A DNA stretch of 64,000 nucleotides from Glandiceps talaboti (GCF_964340395.1 NC_135552.1:24611681-24675680), one strand, 5' to 3'; counted from the first letter of the stretch, positions 18,701-42,360 are shown. The notes: generated by a model not told the origin, from the sequence alone. Program-made: numbers and translations.

Positions 18701-20860
18701 ATTCGCCAAAGCTTGAACAGAAATTAAAATTACATATATTGAAAATCGTTGTAAATGTGCATAATAGTAGTCAAGAAAACGGAAAGGTTGTAATATCAGA
18801 TATAATCAAGACAATTCCATTATAGAGAGGACAGCTGAAAACATACCATCAATCAATGTTGTCTAATGTTCTTTCATTTACTTGATATCATTGATTGTTT
18901 TGTCTATCAAAAAATACCCATCTCCACGATACTTTTCCTTCCCTTAAAAGCTTCACTACTTGTAACTAGAGTTTTATTTTATCGGTCAGACAACCAACAA
19001 TTTATATTCATTGAAAATTGCTAAAATACCACTAATTTGATAACATGCATGTAAATTAGGAGTCGATTGTATCCCGAAGTATAGTAGTGTAAGAGCAACA
19101 GGTTGATATCGGGATCGCATAGGGGTACTGTTTTTTTTGGTGTGAACCCAAAACACCAATTTGATTGGATCTATTGTACCGTATTATGTGTACATGTGCA
19201 TCAATACATTTACGAACAGGTGATTCAGTACTGTTACGGATGTACAGTTTTATAAATAAATCATTATATCTAACAAAATAGTTTCAAAAAAATGTCCAGT
19301 TGCAGCTAAATGTAACTTTAAAATTATATGTTTTAGAACATGCTGAAATAGAGTCATAAAAGGACTTGTCAATTGATAATACATTTAACTGTGATAATAT
19401 TTGTTTGGAAATAAATGAAAGCAAGATATTTTGACAACAATTGATGAGAAATAGTAGTTCCAAGAATGTTGGTCAGTATTTCTATACATGCGGTTTTACA
19501 TTTTTTTTGTGAAAACTTTCCACGAATGGTGTGTATTTGAAATTTGAAATAAAGAATGGGGTAGCCCATGTAATTATTTTAGCTACTGTTGTCGAAATTT
19601 GATTCTGACTACTGCAAAACCAATTATATTTGTGAATTAGAATGGTTGCTATGGAAATGATGGTTACCATGGTAATCTCCATCGAAAACATACAACTAAA
19701 AACTATAGAATTAATATTCTACATGTATACCAAAACACCATTTCTTTTTTTCCTTTTGAAATTTTTGTAGCTGCTAAAAACATCAACAATAATCACAGTA
19801 ATGCATTATTACATTTTGTAGTAATAAGATACGCCCCTTATAGTATCTTGCTAGCGTGGTTAGTGGGCGTACAATTGCATAACAGTGATTACGTGTGGTG
19901 AATTCATAAGGGTTATCTTACATTTAAGGACGTCTTCTACAGTCAGAAGAGCAATCTATGTCTGACTAATTTTACACTGCATATGCCAGACATTCTTTTG
20001 TCGATTGTACATTAAATTGTTGCCGATGACATTTTGTATTGAACCATAATTCGTAGTTTTGCTTCAAAATTTAGCTGATTGAAACATGTTCGGAGGAAAC
20101 AAACCTTCTGCCTTTTTAAAAACATAACATTTTGGCCGATAACATTTCTTGTTTAAATGGTATTCTGTGATGATCGGTACTTTTTTGAAAGTTATCTGGA
20201 AATTATGTTGCAGATATCACGAGGTATTTTTCATTGCGACAAATTTTCTAAACAAATCAGTTGCATAAATCAGTTGTACAAAAAACTTTAGCCGATGACG
20301 TTTATTCTTTTATTCTATGATGATCTGTACTTCTTTTAAGATAGCCTGACATTGTGTTGCATATAAACCAACGTCATTGCGACCGTCAGTAGTACGTCAA
20401 CATTTATCCCATACATGTATTCTATGGTGATCGCCACTCCTTTAAGTTGTGCAGAAATTTTGTCTTCTTCTTGTACTTTCGCTCTCACATCTATGAGATT
20501 GTTCGGTGACAACGCCTGCTTCGGATATCCTCGTTCCTTTCGTTTTCCTCAGTCTGTTAAAATTACGATTGGCCTGAAATTTTCCCAATTCTGTACGCAA
20601 TGTTATGCTCGCCAATGACTGACGCGACAACATGCTTTAAGTTCGCGCTGATTACATTGTTAGAACACCCAAACTGGAAGTGACGATTATTGGTCAGAGA
20701 AAGTAAGCGGTGCGAATTAGCCGCGACCCACCTTAATTAAGCCATTCCCAGCGGCGTTTTGAGCTGAAGTAAATAACATTTTTAAAGTGTACAAATAGAT
20801 GTTTTAAAATACCACAACTGAAAAAGTTTTCAGTTTGTTAAATGTCAATTAATAAATGTC
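15702..20860. other. Intergenic stretch without a supportable gene
   Basis: No microsatellite longer than a few units and no exon pair found. It contains a dispersed repeat at 18.97-19.33 kb (listed separately) and a short repeat with a CCCCGTAAGG motif near 15.84 kb. Confidence 0.4.
18970..19330. repeat. Dispersed repeat, copy 1
   Basis: About 350 bp related in the same orientation to 59340-59665. Shared landmarks are GTCAGACAAC, CAATTTGATTG, TCATTATATC and TCCAGTTGCAGCTA. Confidence 0.8.
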
Positions 20861-20865
20861 AATTA

Positions 20866-20951
20866 ATTTCAATTCAATTCAATTCAATTCAATTCAATTC
20901 AAGTCAAGTCAATTCAATTCAAGTCAAGTCAAGTCAAGTCAAGTCAATTCA
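20866..20951. repeat. (TTCAA)n/(GTCAA)n pentanucleotide microsatellite
   Basis: TTCAA repeats mixed with blocks of GTCAA. Confidence 0.93.
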
Positions 20952-21061
20952 ATACTTGATTCCATGAGAGATTTCTCTATCAGATCTAATCTAATGCACA
21001 AATATAAATTGCTAAACCTGGGAATGGTAATCAAAATGATAAAAAGTACATGTACTCACAC

Positions 21062-21112
21062 AATACATACATACATACATACATACATACATACATACAT
21101 ACATACATACAT

Positions 21113-21149
<37 letters not shown>
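21062..21149. repeat. (ACAT)n-(CA)n microsatellite
   Basis: ACAT array followed by CA dinucleotides. A dispersed-repeat end (ACCGTAGCCTGCGG, then G and C runs) follows at 21160-21215. Confidence 0.92.
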
Positions 21150-21152
<3 letters not shown>

Positions 21153-21215
21153 CAGTACCGTAGCCTGCGGGTGGGGGGCACCTGCCCCCCCCCCGAGACT
21201 TTTAGGAAAAAAGAA

Positions 21216-23360
21216 AGGAAAAAAGCTACTTTTTAAATATATAGCGATGTTATTAAAATCGTTATTTACCTGATGATTCCTAGCATGCGCGATTTAAATT
21301 AATGATTCACTAAAGTCAAAATTGACTGTACACATACTCCTCGCTAATATGTACACTGGATTAACTTGAATAAAAATGTGTCCAGTTAAAAGTTGTAAAT
21401 TTTTGCAGTGTAGCAAATTAAAAGTTCTTTGTGAGGAAAAGTACAAAAGAAGTGCGCACATGCACTGTGCATTTTCCTCGAGTAACAGTAGTCTTGAAAG
21501 TCTCCTTCATTTGAAGATAGCAAGTCGCAATAATATCAGAGAGTGAAACTCTAAAAAAACGACGGAAAAAGTCGTTCAACGTGAGATCGCCTGCTGCATG
21601 CAGTGATGCACTCGATCTCATTTACATCTTGTTCCATATATTAAAAAATTACCGATAATACGGCAGATCTCTTTTTGGAATATATGGTGGCCCTGAAAAA
21701 CTATTTAACTAGGTACGCAGTTTAAGATCCACTCTTTGAAGATCCACTTTCAATTGTGGTCGACGTTGTCTTCGGTTAAAATGTTGTTTGATATTATTAT
21801 CTCATTGCACTGACACAAGCATTATTCCGCAAATTATTTTGAAGCGACAATTTGCGATGGAAAGAATGGCCCTGAATTTGTAAACAGGGCTGTACCTTCG
21901 ACATCAAAATCCAAACTTCAATTTCCATTATAATGATAATGACAAGGAGAATTCACTAAGTTCACCTTGGGTTCCGACATTAAGGAGGAACATAAAAGTT
22001 TTGGGAGTTGGGTAAAGAAAAGGATTATTTTGTTGTGTTACTTATTTGAGAAAGCACCATCCAATTATTTTTGGTTGGGTTGTTTACTTTGAATGTGACA
22101 TCGTTTTGGCAACTACGTTGAAAGATACGACATTAGGCCTGAAAAAATGAAAAAGCTGTTCAACCTACCCATATATTTATTTAGTTTGGTGATGGGCAAC
22201 ATATCCTCATGAGGGCTTCTCATGTCATTAAAATGCACACTTTGTTTCAAAATTAAGGATATTTCTTTATATTTTCTGAATAGTACATGTAACAATATAC
22301 ATTTGAGTCTATTCCAAATTATATAATATGTTATACAGTGGTTTACTTGGCTCAGATAATGCATACAAGCATGAATTGAGATTGAATTAAGCTGCTGCAT
22401 ATCCAATGTCACTAAAAAGAATTGAGCAAAAGTTTACAACCATTGGAGAGGGCTGAGCAGTCATTGGACCATCACAAGTCTGAAAGTCTTGAAATGTTTT
22501 GCTCTTTATCCGGGATTTTTTGGAACCAAATTAACTTCAGGCGAGATAATTTACCAAGTGCACATCCGCAAAATATCTTTCAGCTTTGCCAAAACAAAAT
22601 ACACTTCCAGATAATATGTAATGTATAGCATAATTGTTTCAATTCTGGTATTTTATTAAGCAAGCATTGTAAGACTTTAAATCATGTCTATGGTTTGATA
22701 TTTTATGCCTGTAAATGGCCTCCTACACTGTCTTATTTTCATTTTTTTTCACCTTTGGAGTTGTCTCCTTTCAATAAGTAGCAATCAAAGTGATAATTGT
22801 CACTAAAAGCTGGAACATGGCTGGCTAAGTACCTCCCTGTATAAGTTAGAGCTAATTAGAGACATCTCCTTATGCATGTAAAATCCACATCCTGTGTTAA
22901 GTAATCTCGTTAGGAGTATTAATGTAGTTGGCTATCACTATTATTTTAATGCATCATTGTACCATGTAATATTACCTTCACTGTAGTGTAGGTGACAGAA
23001 GGGGTGGCTAAAATAATGCTTGAGTTTCATTTGGTGGGCTTAACATTTTTTGAGAAAAGAGGTTGAGAGGAGCTTCAGCTTTTGCTTAGCCGTAAATTGT
23101 GTACATTTCCTAGTTGTAGCTATGTAGACAAATTGCAAGAGATAATATCAAGATGACTGAATAAGTTCTATCTAAACTCGACCTGAAATATTTTGCTATC
23201 ATTATATATGGTTTATTTTATCCTTAAAAATGAAATCGACCTACCTACCCAATGTGATAAGTTAGATTGTCCGTTGACCAGCTTTTTAATTTTTTTCTGG
23301 CCTTACATATGATATTTAATTGCGTATGCTAAAATATATATTATGTAATTTGCATGCAAA
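21216..23360. other. Intergenic stretch without a supportable gene
   Basis: No exon pair with matched splice sites. ORFs at 21.4-22.6 kb look random. A CGACCTACCTACCC repeat relic lies at 23.24 kb. Confidence 0.4.
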
Positions 23361-23426
23361 TCTTACCATTGGAGTTTCTTGTATTCAAATTGTGTTCCAT
23401 TCATCTCTAACGACACCCTCCGTTTA
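23361..23426 (-). pseudogene. Partial duplicate of exon 3b tail
   Basis: 66 bp nearly identical (one mismatch seen) to 24380-24445. It covers the last codons, the stop, the 40-nt tail and the splice donor of exon 3b. The upstream body and acceptor of the exon are absent, so it cannot encode the peptide. Confidence 0.75.
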
Positions 23427-23521
23427 CATGCATAAGGAGATGCCACATCTCTAAATTTTAAATGCCTGATTGCACCAAGACAAAGTTCTGCCCCCCTGGC
23501 AATTTGGTCAGGCTATGGCCC

Positions 23522-23572
23522 TGCATACATACATACACAGACACATACACATACATACATACATACATACAT
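23522..23572. repeat. Short (ACAT)n/(ACAC)n tract
   Basis: Imperfect tetranucleotide run downstream of gene B. Confidence 0.85.
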
Positions 23573-23618
23573 TATGCAAAAGAATCAACATAATTTGCAA
23601 ATTGATAAAAATGCTTTT

Positions 23619-23952
23619 TTTATTCAAGGATACCAAAATACCGAAACCAACACATTTACTTCTAAGTTGTAGACTGAATGTTCAATAATGAATAAAAGTC
23701 ATATAATCAAACTTGTAAATATTAAATGGAAACATAGTATTAACATTTTGACATTTGCAAAATAAAACTAACTGTAATAGCGGTTTTTTTTGTCTTCTCA
23801 AACAACCAAAAGTTATGATACATTAATGTGTATGTTGACATTGAGTCGAGGTACAAGATTAAGTCGGATGTCCACGTTCATTGCAATATGCAGTAGCTGC
23901 AGCTACATTTCTTTATACTCGTCATTCATGGTTTCAACCGTTGAAATTAAGC
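23619..23952 (-). other. Candidate 3' UTR terminal exon of gene B
   Basis: A strong acceptor (GTCTTCTTTTCAG) precedes GCTTAATTTC at 23952. The phase-0 frame stops at the second codon, so the exon would be untranslated. An AATAAA lies on the minus strand at 23624-23619. It would follow the donors that sit just after the stops of exons 3a and 3b. Confidence 0.45.
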
Positions 23953-24425
23953 CTGAAAAGAAGACAAAGGTGAAAAAACGTGACACAAAGGAATAGACGC
24001 ATTTTAAAAAAATCAAAAATATATTTCACACTAGTCTTAGGAACGACACCGGTATGTTCACGTGGATTTTTGTTTTGTTTTCTTTTGTTTGAGTAATTGA
24101 AAGTGACAATCCATTAAGTTTATCATCCACAACACTTTCATTATCTCAGGCAGCCAACATCGTCAGAGATATTATTCAAAACAATGTATTGACCCAATAA
24201 TCTACGTCTGGGTTTGTTACAGTGTAACCCTTTATCTGTACCAAATACAATATTGCCATTGATACATGTTACAATATATTTTAAATAACGTTTCTTCTAA
24301 AAGGCATGGTCAAAGGAAAGCTGTTGACGAAGAGTTCAATTATTAGACGAAACAATGATTTTGGTTATACGATAGGTTATCTTACCATTGGAGTATCTTG
24401 TATTCAAATTGTGTTCCATTCATCT

Positions 24426-33552
<9,127 letters not shown>

Positions 33553-34452
33553 CTTCTCTATTTTTTGGATTTTCTGGAAAGAAATACGTAGATAGAAATA
33601 TTATGGTGATTAATTAGTGTTTTTAAATAAATTGGAAAAAATGAACCATTGCTGAAAATTACTGGCAAGAGTGTGGGAAAATGGTAGTTGTAAGGATATG
33701 ATATCAACTTTTATTTTTTATAGATAAACTTTTATTGATTTTGAGAAAACATGCCTAGAACAATCAATGAAATGTTTGTAATTGTAAGATTCTGCACCGT
33801 ATTATACAAATGTGTATATCGGGTAATAATGCAAAGTAATACACGTGTTATGAATAAAATCACAAGAATATGTATCATGTTTTACAAATACTGTGGCTGA
33901 AAATTACTATCATGGTTATTTGACGTGGTGCGACTGTTTTCTTGACAAGAAAATTACTCGCGTTCCACGAATACTGTGACTGGAAACTACTAACTTGGTT
34001 ATCGTGATGATTTCGATCGTCATGATGGATTTCCAATGTATTACATGTCCGGCAAGACTTTACACTCGTCACAAGGACCATTAAAATCTTAATCCGTCGA
34101 TTTCATCGCCTATACTCGATTTTAATTACGTTGTGTAAAATCTAAAATAGAACAACGTTCTAAAGCGTGACACCCACTTTCCCGCCAAAATCTGCTAATA
34201 TTTTATTCAATTTAACTTACAGCTTACAGAGTCACTCATGGCATTATATAAGCGGCAGTAGTTTTAATGGAAAAATCTCAGTTAGGGGATGAGAGTCCAA
34301 ATTAGCATGCACAGTTGCAGCTGTGGTGAAGAATGGTGCATTTACGCTATATCCGTAATACAACCACCTGTAGGCTATCGACCTTAGGATTAATCCTTCT
34401 CTAAATAATGTACCAAAATGAAATAACTGGAAAACGGTCGACTACTTTTTCC

Positions 34453-34644
34453 ACACACACACACACACATACATACATACATACATACATACATACATAC
34501 ATACATACATACATACATACATACATACATACATACATACAAACAAACAAACAAACAAACAAACAAACAAACAAACGAACAAACAAACAAACAAACAAAC
34601 ACACACACAAACAAATAGATAGATAGATAGATAGATAGATAGAT
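34453..34644. repeat. (CA)n-(ACAT)n-(ACAA)n-(ATAG)n compound microsatellite
   Basis: Four arrays in series with sharp switches near 34468, 34540 and 34615. Confidence 0.96.
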
Positions 34645-37600
34645 CGAAGCGTTGTCGTGAAGTCAACTTTCAAGAATTGTCCCCAAACCCCTTGCACTAA
34701 GGTTCCCGTAATAGCTAATCAAAACCAGGTTTAAGATAGTGGAATATCGGTTTAAGAACAGTTAAATTCCAATTCATTTACAACTTTACCTAGAAATTGG
34801 TTAATTAAGTATTAAAATCATCTGACAGCATACGGTTTGTTTGATCATTGATGGACTTACCCATGAACGGTGAACAGAACATGTCGTGGAATTTAGCAAT
34901 TTACTTCAAAACACTAACCCACAATTATACTAATTGACAATATCTCCTAGAAATATATTTAATTTTAGACCAATTAAGGAAAAAAATGTATTACATCAAA
35001 CATGATCGAGTTACGTATTCTCAAAGATTTAGACTGGTTAAATTAAAACAATTTTTTTTGAGGATTGATAAAATTCTGATGATATGAAGTAGCCTAAGGT
35101 TAGAAAGAGCAGATGTTATCCCTTATCGGTTTATTTGGTTCCATTAGATATTGCAGCAAACGTACATACAGTAACAATACACCCAAGTCACTCTATCTCA
35201 CCCAGTTCCGAGATCACTCGAGGACGTCAGTAATAGCTCAATCACATCAAATTCTATGATAAATGAAAATGTTAGATCATCATCATTTAGCAATCATTCC
35301 TGAATGTAGGTACAACTTCCATATTATTTAAGAAGAATGTATTTAATATCGCCAGTTCTGCTCATCACACCCACGGTTATCCTGAAATCGATGTTGCTTC
35401 CTTTGTCTTTCACACTAATGGAGGTTAGCCATATCATTGATTATTTCCATATGAGTTATAGATAGCTTTATACTTCTTTCAATGTATTGTGAAATATTGC
35501 ATCGATTATGACATCACGGGCTGTGAAATGTCAACGTTCAGTGAAGATGCGTAAGCGGAAATAAATCCACCTGATAAAAACGTCAACAAACTAAATACTG
35601 TACTGGTCTTCTGATAAACGTTGAAGAATAACTGTCATTAATAACATTCAATTCCGTCGCCAATATACTGCATGGAAAGAAACAATGCCAAAATGTCATC
35701 CCGAAATACTATATGGTTAACTATACCAAGATTATTGTAAACTCCCACTATCAAAGGTCATATGTATTAACTTAATGCCTAATAAGAAAGTTGTTTGGTT
35801 CCGGTTTCACCACCCACCTAGTTTTTCGCGCCGACACTAAACTTTTTTTACGTATTAGAGAGAAAAAATTATAAAATCGCGAAAATGTGCGGAAACTGAC
35901 ATCGACTTAAAAAGACAATATAAAACTGTTCTTCCAATCTGTTATGGCTGTACATCTAATGAGAAGAAACCAATAACACAGAAACCATATGGAAAACACG
36001 GAAAATATAACTACCTGAACTAGACACTCACATATAAAAAAATAAAAAAATAAAATAACAAATCTACCTACCCTACCTATTCTAAAATTGAATGTAATCG
36101 GAACCACAAACATTTTCTTTTTTACGCCTAAGTCGCAAATCACTTCTTTTTTTAAATAGCCAAAACATTGCGATTTTCTTTAAATTTGAAAATGAAATCG
36201 TTGCCAAATGTAGTTATAACATTTTAAAATTCATATATATCATTATGAAATTAATATGGCCATGTGTATAATTAATGAATTACAGAAATTTATATAAAAG
36301 ATGTCCGACAAAATGTTTCAACCTGTATAAGAAACTGTATGCAAAACAAGGCGATATTTTATTACTTCTATGGAAATAGCAAAGAGGGGGTATTATAACC
36401 TTAAGCGTTTTAATATTACAAACAATATAATATCCATAATTTGGAATCAAGGAGACATCGTCATTTTGCAAGAATGGATTGTCCATTTTAAATTGTTTTT
36501 ACTAAATTATCATACTGGAACCCAGCTAACAAATTGTTTTAATATGCTATTGTTTGCATGAAGACATGTCATTTCATCGACTACAGTGTATCCATTTAAA
36601 TTTGTCACTGTTCCCTATACAGGATAAGGATCTTCGTTTCATATGTATAAACAAGCCATATTCATCTAACCCATCAGAGAAGATCTAATTGTACCGAATT
36701 TCCTCCCCTAGCAACACTTAAAGTAAGAATTGGCGTGGCCGTTCCTTGTGGTCTAGTTACTATTCATAACAAGAATCCATTGTAATAACACGGTAATCAT
36801 TAAAAATTATGTAATTCAATAGTGAAAAATACTTTGTTACCATGACTACTAAATATCCCCTGTCTACCAAGAGGAAATGGTCGCAATGCAAAGAGAATTG
36901 TGCCCAATAAGGTTAGCACGTACATTACCAATACAATATTGCGTTTTATTATTTCATTTGCAATTTTGATGAAATGGGTAATCATCTTTTCATAAATGAA
37001 GTATGAATCAAATAACGTTTTCTAGATTACCAAATACATCCATAGCTTTGTTACAAAGTTTGGTGTCAATGTAGATCTCAGATTACACATGACGAATGTC
37101 TGTGTTAACCAGCAAGTGCGATTTGGGGCACTTCCTTATAACCGTTCTGTGTTTGTTGCCAAAATTTACGCCTGTGAGAATGTAGTCTTACATAACACTG
37201 AGTCAACAGTTGCAAACACTAGTGCACTACTTTTGGGCATTTATTGTAATTAAGAATAGCTGGAGTATTACACATAGAATGATATTCATTTTGTTTTCCT
37301 TTGATGATCTCTGTATCCAAAAGCATAGTTCCAAGCACAAGGTTATTTCCAAGGAGGAAATCATTTCAGGCAGGGAGTCTCAATGTTGTATCAAGTTATC
37401 AGTGTTTCTTATCAGTTAAATTGCAAACAGTCCTAGAGATGCAGACACTTAATTTATACCTCACCAATTGAATAGGCAACGCTTTTCTTTCTTTCGAAGT
37501 TAACAGGTGAAGGCTTTGTTAACATTATCTTTTTCACCGTTATTGAAAGAATGCATGTAAAGACATGTGGAAGCTTATAATGAATAAAATTTCACTTGAT

Positions 37601-38698
37601 AGTGTAAACTCTTAAGTGTCATATGACGAAACATTCATTATGGAAGGGTCTCCATTATATCTATGCGTTTTTCAAAGTTTGAAATTGGGGGTAATTAGCG
37701 TGAATATACCTTTCATACTATCAAAAGATGAATTATCAAAGCTACAAAGAACAATGAAATACATCTTCAGAAATGGTGTCTAGCTATAGCGTCAGCTCAT
37801 CTGTTACTATAATAGTTTCTGTTCATAAATTTGACTTGGGTAACAACGCCACCTGTTGTTGTAACCTAACTTTTGAATGACGTCACTAATACCTAATGAA
37901 ACCAATCAACACTAATTTTCCCTATTTTACCTTTTTATTACCCGTTACAGCAATTTGTCCAGTAATTACTTGTATTTCTAAGGAAGTCGTTCTCAAGCAT
38001 CTGTTCAACATAGCGATCTATAGTATTTTGAGTTATCAAACTAAATAAATTGTTGTTTGAGTAGAAAATTGGTTTCATTGATTATCAAACAGATACAGGA
38101 GTATCAGTTATCATGTGAGTAACTTGAGAAGCAAGGCAAATAAATTGATAGACAACGAAGTAGGAAGAGGAGCCATTTGATGACGTACAAGGTAGTGAAC
38201 CATGACCTGGTGACGTCACTTATAGATTTACTTTTAGTTATATTGTCGAAGTCTTCTTGGAAGTATAACATGTAATCTGCACAAAATTGGTTGATTATTT
38301 TAATTCTAATTTGAAAAATATAAAACATTTCTATTAGGCGCCATCAGTTAAATTCTTTGTTTGCCCCAGTGTCATTTGGGCAGGTTTTATTGGTAAATAT
38401 AGAAAAACACAAACACTTTCTTCTGTTCCTTGTAAATAAAAAGACTGTACAAATCTCTTCAGATGACCGCAATAAATAGTTGTTTTCCCCGATCAAACTT
38501 TGGATTTTGCATTTGTCGAAGCTATAGACCACACTCGAGACATGCCGAGACTTTACATTGGTAATTTCCGGCTGCAACTACGCACATTTCGAATGCCGAT
38601 AGTCTTGTAAACATTGAAAATGAGCTGTACTTGAAAAGTCTGTTTTTATTTTTTATTTTAGGGCCTGTTTTACAACTTGTCAATTCCAATATTTATAC

Positions 38699-38806
38699 GT
38701 TTTCATTTATTTGAGATTATTGTTTTATTTTTCGTCAATTATATATAATCCTCAAAAAAATCTGGTTTGACAAAAAATAAATCAATAATCTCAAATAAAT
38801 GAAAAC
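38699..38806. repeat. Inverted repeat with 40-bp arms
   Basis: 38699-38738 and 38767-38806 are reverse complements with two or three mismatches (GTTTTCATTTATTTGAGATT arm), around a 28-bp spacer. MITE-like or a fold-back relic. Confidence 0.88.
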
Positions 38807-41017
38807 TAGTTAACATGGAATAAAAGTGTGGATTCCATCGAAAAACAACACCTAAACGGTTAAAATTAGTTTTCAACTACGAAAAATATAAAATACTATA
38901 CCTAAAATAAAATAATACTTTTGGTCTGAACGGCTTGCCATATAAGCTGTGGACTCGACAGAAAAATTAATTTTACGTGACATGCTAGCATTGCTTTTTT
39001 TCTGTGTTTGATTTCGCTCTGTCTTTCTGGTAGGTTTCTGGCGGCAAACAAACTACTTAATTGGTGGACCTTTATCCAATTTCACACGTCTTTGAATACC
39101 ATGTAATACTTGAGCAGTCATGCTTTCCTAGTAGTCTTTGCGAACATCACACCGATGTATAATGATCCGTGACGTTAGGTTGAATTGCATCGTTAATCCT
39201 CTGAGTCCATGTAGACGTGCACCTAACTATTTTAGGATAGAATTGGCCCCCATCTAAAAAGTGAGGGGGTGCGAGCTGTTATGTGCCATCTCACTTGGTG
39301 TTGGAAATGTACCAGGTTTCACCGTGCCCACCTGACACGGCAACTCTCTATTTGCCAACTCCCCCGGAGAAAATGGTTGGATTCTACACTACCCACAAGT
39401 AATGTAAGCCAAAATATATGTCCATGTTTGGAGGAATGGTTACACCATCGACAACATTTATCTTACATTTTATTGACTTCGCTCACTGCCAATATGGGTC
39501 ATGAGCAAACTATTCTGACTTCTGAGACTGAGACTTCAGACTTTCCCGCTTACCTATTTCTAGCATATTTTCCTCCAAGCAGACCTCAAATACAATTTCA
39601 AATTGTTGTCTCTTATATGAACCCACTCTCATTTATAATTGGATGACCATCCGTTAAAACATTGATCATGCAAGAACAACTTTTTTCAAGAAAACCTTTC
39701 TTGGCTGTATCTGTATATACTTCGAAATATGAAAGCTGTATCGATGTCGACCTATTCTAGTTTGACTAGATGTGCAGATAGATCTGAAGTTTATCATTGT
39801 TATGGTCATTATTTTCAAAGGACGAGAAAAGGATAAACGGCGAACAATATGATAGGGTCCTGTTAGCATAGATTACAATTCATTGAACAAATAATTGAAA
39901 ACTTTATTGAGCGCTTGACTGATAACAACTGATAACGTCGATTTTCCCGAAACAGTGTATTCGGACGTACTAGCAAATTACAAGTCACAATGCGTATTAT
40001 CGTCGCCAGAAATTCTACAAAAAATAATCTACTTTACATTTTGGCATAAAGGTTTGGCCGCCTACTGTTCATATTCATATTTGAAATGCAGGCAATATTA
40101 AGATTCTTTATGTTTGAGATTTGAGGACTTTATCAGCGAACGATAAATGCAGAAAACCAGGGTTTCAATAAATTCCCATCCTTCTTCAGAAAATTAGTTT
40201 CTGAGATTGAAATCTTTCGAGGAACATGTAAACCACTCAGCGCCCACCTGATATAGAGCGTCACTCTTGATTTGACCATAAGAAACACTTGGGCTGATAC
40301 GACTGCCTTGGGCTTTATCGATTACAAGTATGGTCACAACCCCAATTCCGTAATTCCAGCATGTCAATTTTACCAGCTACCACTCAATGAAAACCACCAC
40401 AGAGCTAACTAAATAATTAAAAGCTATCAAGTTAACGCTAAAGCAAAAATAGCAACAATGTGCAGGCTTAGTCATTTATCGTGGTTAGTTCTAATATGGG
40501 GATAATCATTGGGTTGAATCTAACATTCTGTTTTGGCAACAAAATATCGTGTTTGATGAGGTGTTGATATGATGCTACAATGTAAAATAGACTGAATTGA
40601 AAGATTGCTTTTTTGTATCACCTATCTTGGAATCGTACTCTTATTGCTGACCAAAGACTTAGTGTCCATGCTACAGACTACAAAACATGGCATGTCGCCA
40701 TGTATATTATTTGTGTATTTTATCTTATTATTTTTAATTTAAAGTGTTTCTTTTGACTTATATGCTTAAGCCTGATAGAAAATCTCATTTAAGCTATAGG
40801 AATGTACAGCTGTCAAAAAATCTATAGACACTAAAGTCTTCAAATATGTTAATCTAACTGTGTACATTTAAGGAGCTAAAGAGAATCGGTCGAAATACTG
40901 TGCCTGATATGATATTGATCTTGATTCAATATTTACCTCAAAGTGTATCATCTGCTAGTGAGTAGATTTTTCATCGATGACAACTCATCCTTTGTAGTTA
41001 ACATTTTGTACATTTGA

Positions 41018-41152
41018 TGGTGGTGATGGTGGGGGAGTTAAGCCTCCTCCTAAAGTGACTACCTAAGGGATGGTGTTGGTGTTGGGGGGGTTAAGCCTCC
41101 TCCTAAAGTGACTACCTAAGGGGTGGTGGTTGTGGTGGTGATGGGGGGGGGG
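41018..41152. repeat. Two-copy tandem duplication and G-rich tract
   Basis: GTTAAGCCTCCTCCTAAAGT and ACTACCTAAGGG occur twice, 60-62 bp apart. They are embedded in GGTGGT/GGTGTT sequence ending in poly-G. Confidence 0.88.
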
Positions 41153-42360
41153 GGTACATACTCCGTGATGTATCGTTCTTGGTAATTCTGTAACGTTGAG
41201 GTGATATTGACCAATAAGAAATGACGACACTAATCCCATACATTACTTTTATACTGATTGACTAGCAAGACGTTGTACAGCTATACTATACATTTATTGT
41301 GCAAAATTAATACTCTTAGAAATGAAGGCAAGTTGTGTCTCTCGGCTAGATTTAACTTTCAGATTGCTTTATCTATATAAGTAATTTGCGTTTCTATAAC
41401 ATACAGTGTGTGGAATAACTCGTTTAGCGAAGTGTCGTAATTTATCAGCAAACGATACTGAAATTTGCTCATGAAGATACAGATTAAACCCTGTCCAAAG
41501 ATTAACATGTTGTTTAGCAACGAAAAGAATATTCATGGCTTAGAATATGAGCGGATTTCTACACCTACTGGAATAAATGACGTCATTCAAAACTGTGATG
41601 GTGTTTAACCTTTCGACTGCCATTCATTGGGCCATGTATAAATTGATGGACGCGTCCTTTCCAAACTTCAAAGTTCTTAATGAATGTAATTTTTCATCCA
41701 TGCAAGAGTGGAGTTTTATAGTTTCATGACTGTCAAATGTGTAATGAGCTGCATTATCCAACCACGATAAAAACATTGTGACGTTCGGAACTCCTACAGA
41801 ATTCGTCAGTGATACGTGTTTAGTGTTAGAAATTATGTCCCCTTTAGGCAATGGTTAACGTTCCCATAACGTGCTCATATGATGAGGTGTGATAAGTGCC
41901 TAAAATTCATTGAATTCTGTTTCTATGACTTCTACTACCAAGACAATACCCCCATTCCCCCGATTCATCGCAAGCACACCGTCCTTGGATAAAATATTTG
42001 ACTAGTATTCTTCTAACCAATTGTGCGAAATAAATGGTTCCATAGTTTATCATTAATTGAAGGAATGATGTCCATATTAAAATTTTAAACAATCGAAAAT
42101 AAGAACGTCCTCATAAACTTTCAACTATCGGATGTCATGTTATGTGTCTACATAAAAGGGAGAATTTAGGTTATAGGTGTAGCTTATTTGACCTTTAACT
42201 TTTCAATTCTGAAAAGTTAATAAACTTTTCCCCCGACAACTAGCAAATAAAAACTGGTCTAAATGTCATTCTGAATATCAATGTCATTGCCCATTTCTTA
42301 AACTGGTTTACTCCATAATATTGCGAGCACAAGTTAGAAAGGCATACCCTTTTCAGTGCG

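Noticed and set aside
34215-34252. Second TATA-like box (TATATAAT) and GTAAGT donor just upstream of the gene B signal exon
   Set aside because: The donor lies only about 29 nt from the box, leaving almost no exon after a normal start site.
39269-39646. 125-codon plus-strand ORF with several Cys and Trp
   Set aside because: No recognised domain, signal peptide or partner exon; may be chance or an old transposon remnant.
41624-41851. 75-codon minus-strand ORF
   Set aside because: Composition is plausible but there is no splice context or family match.
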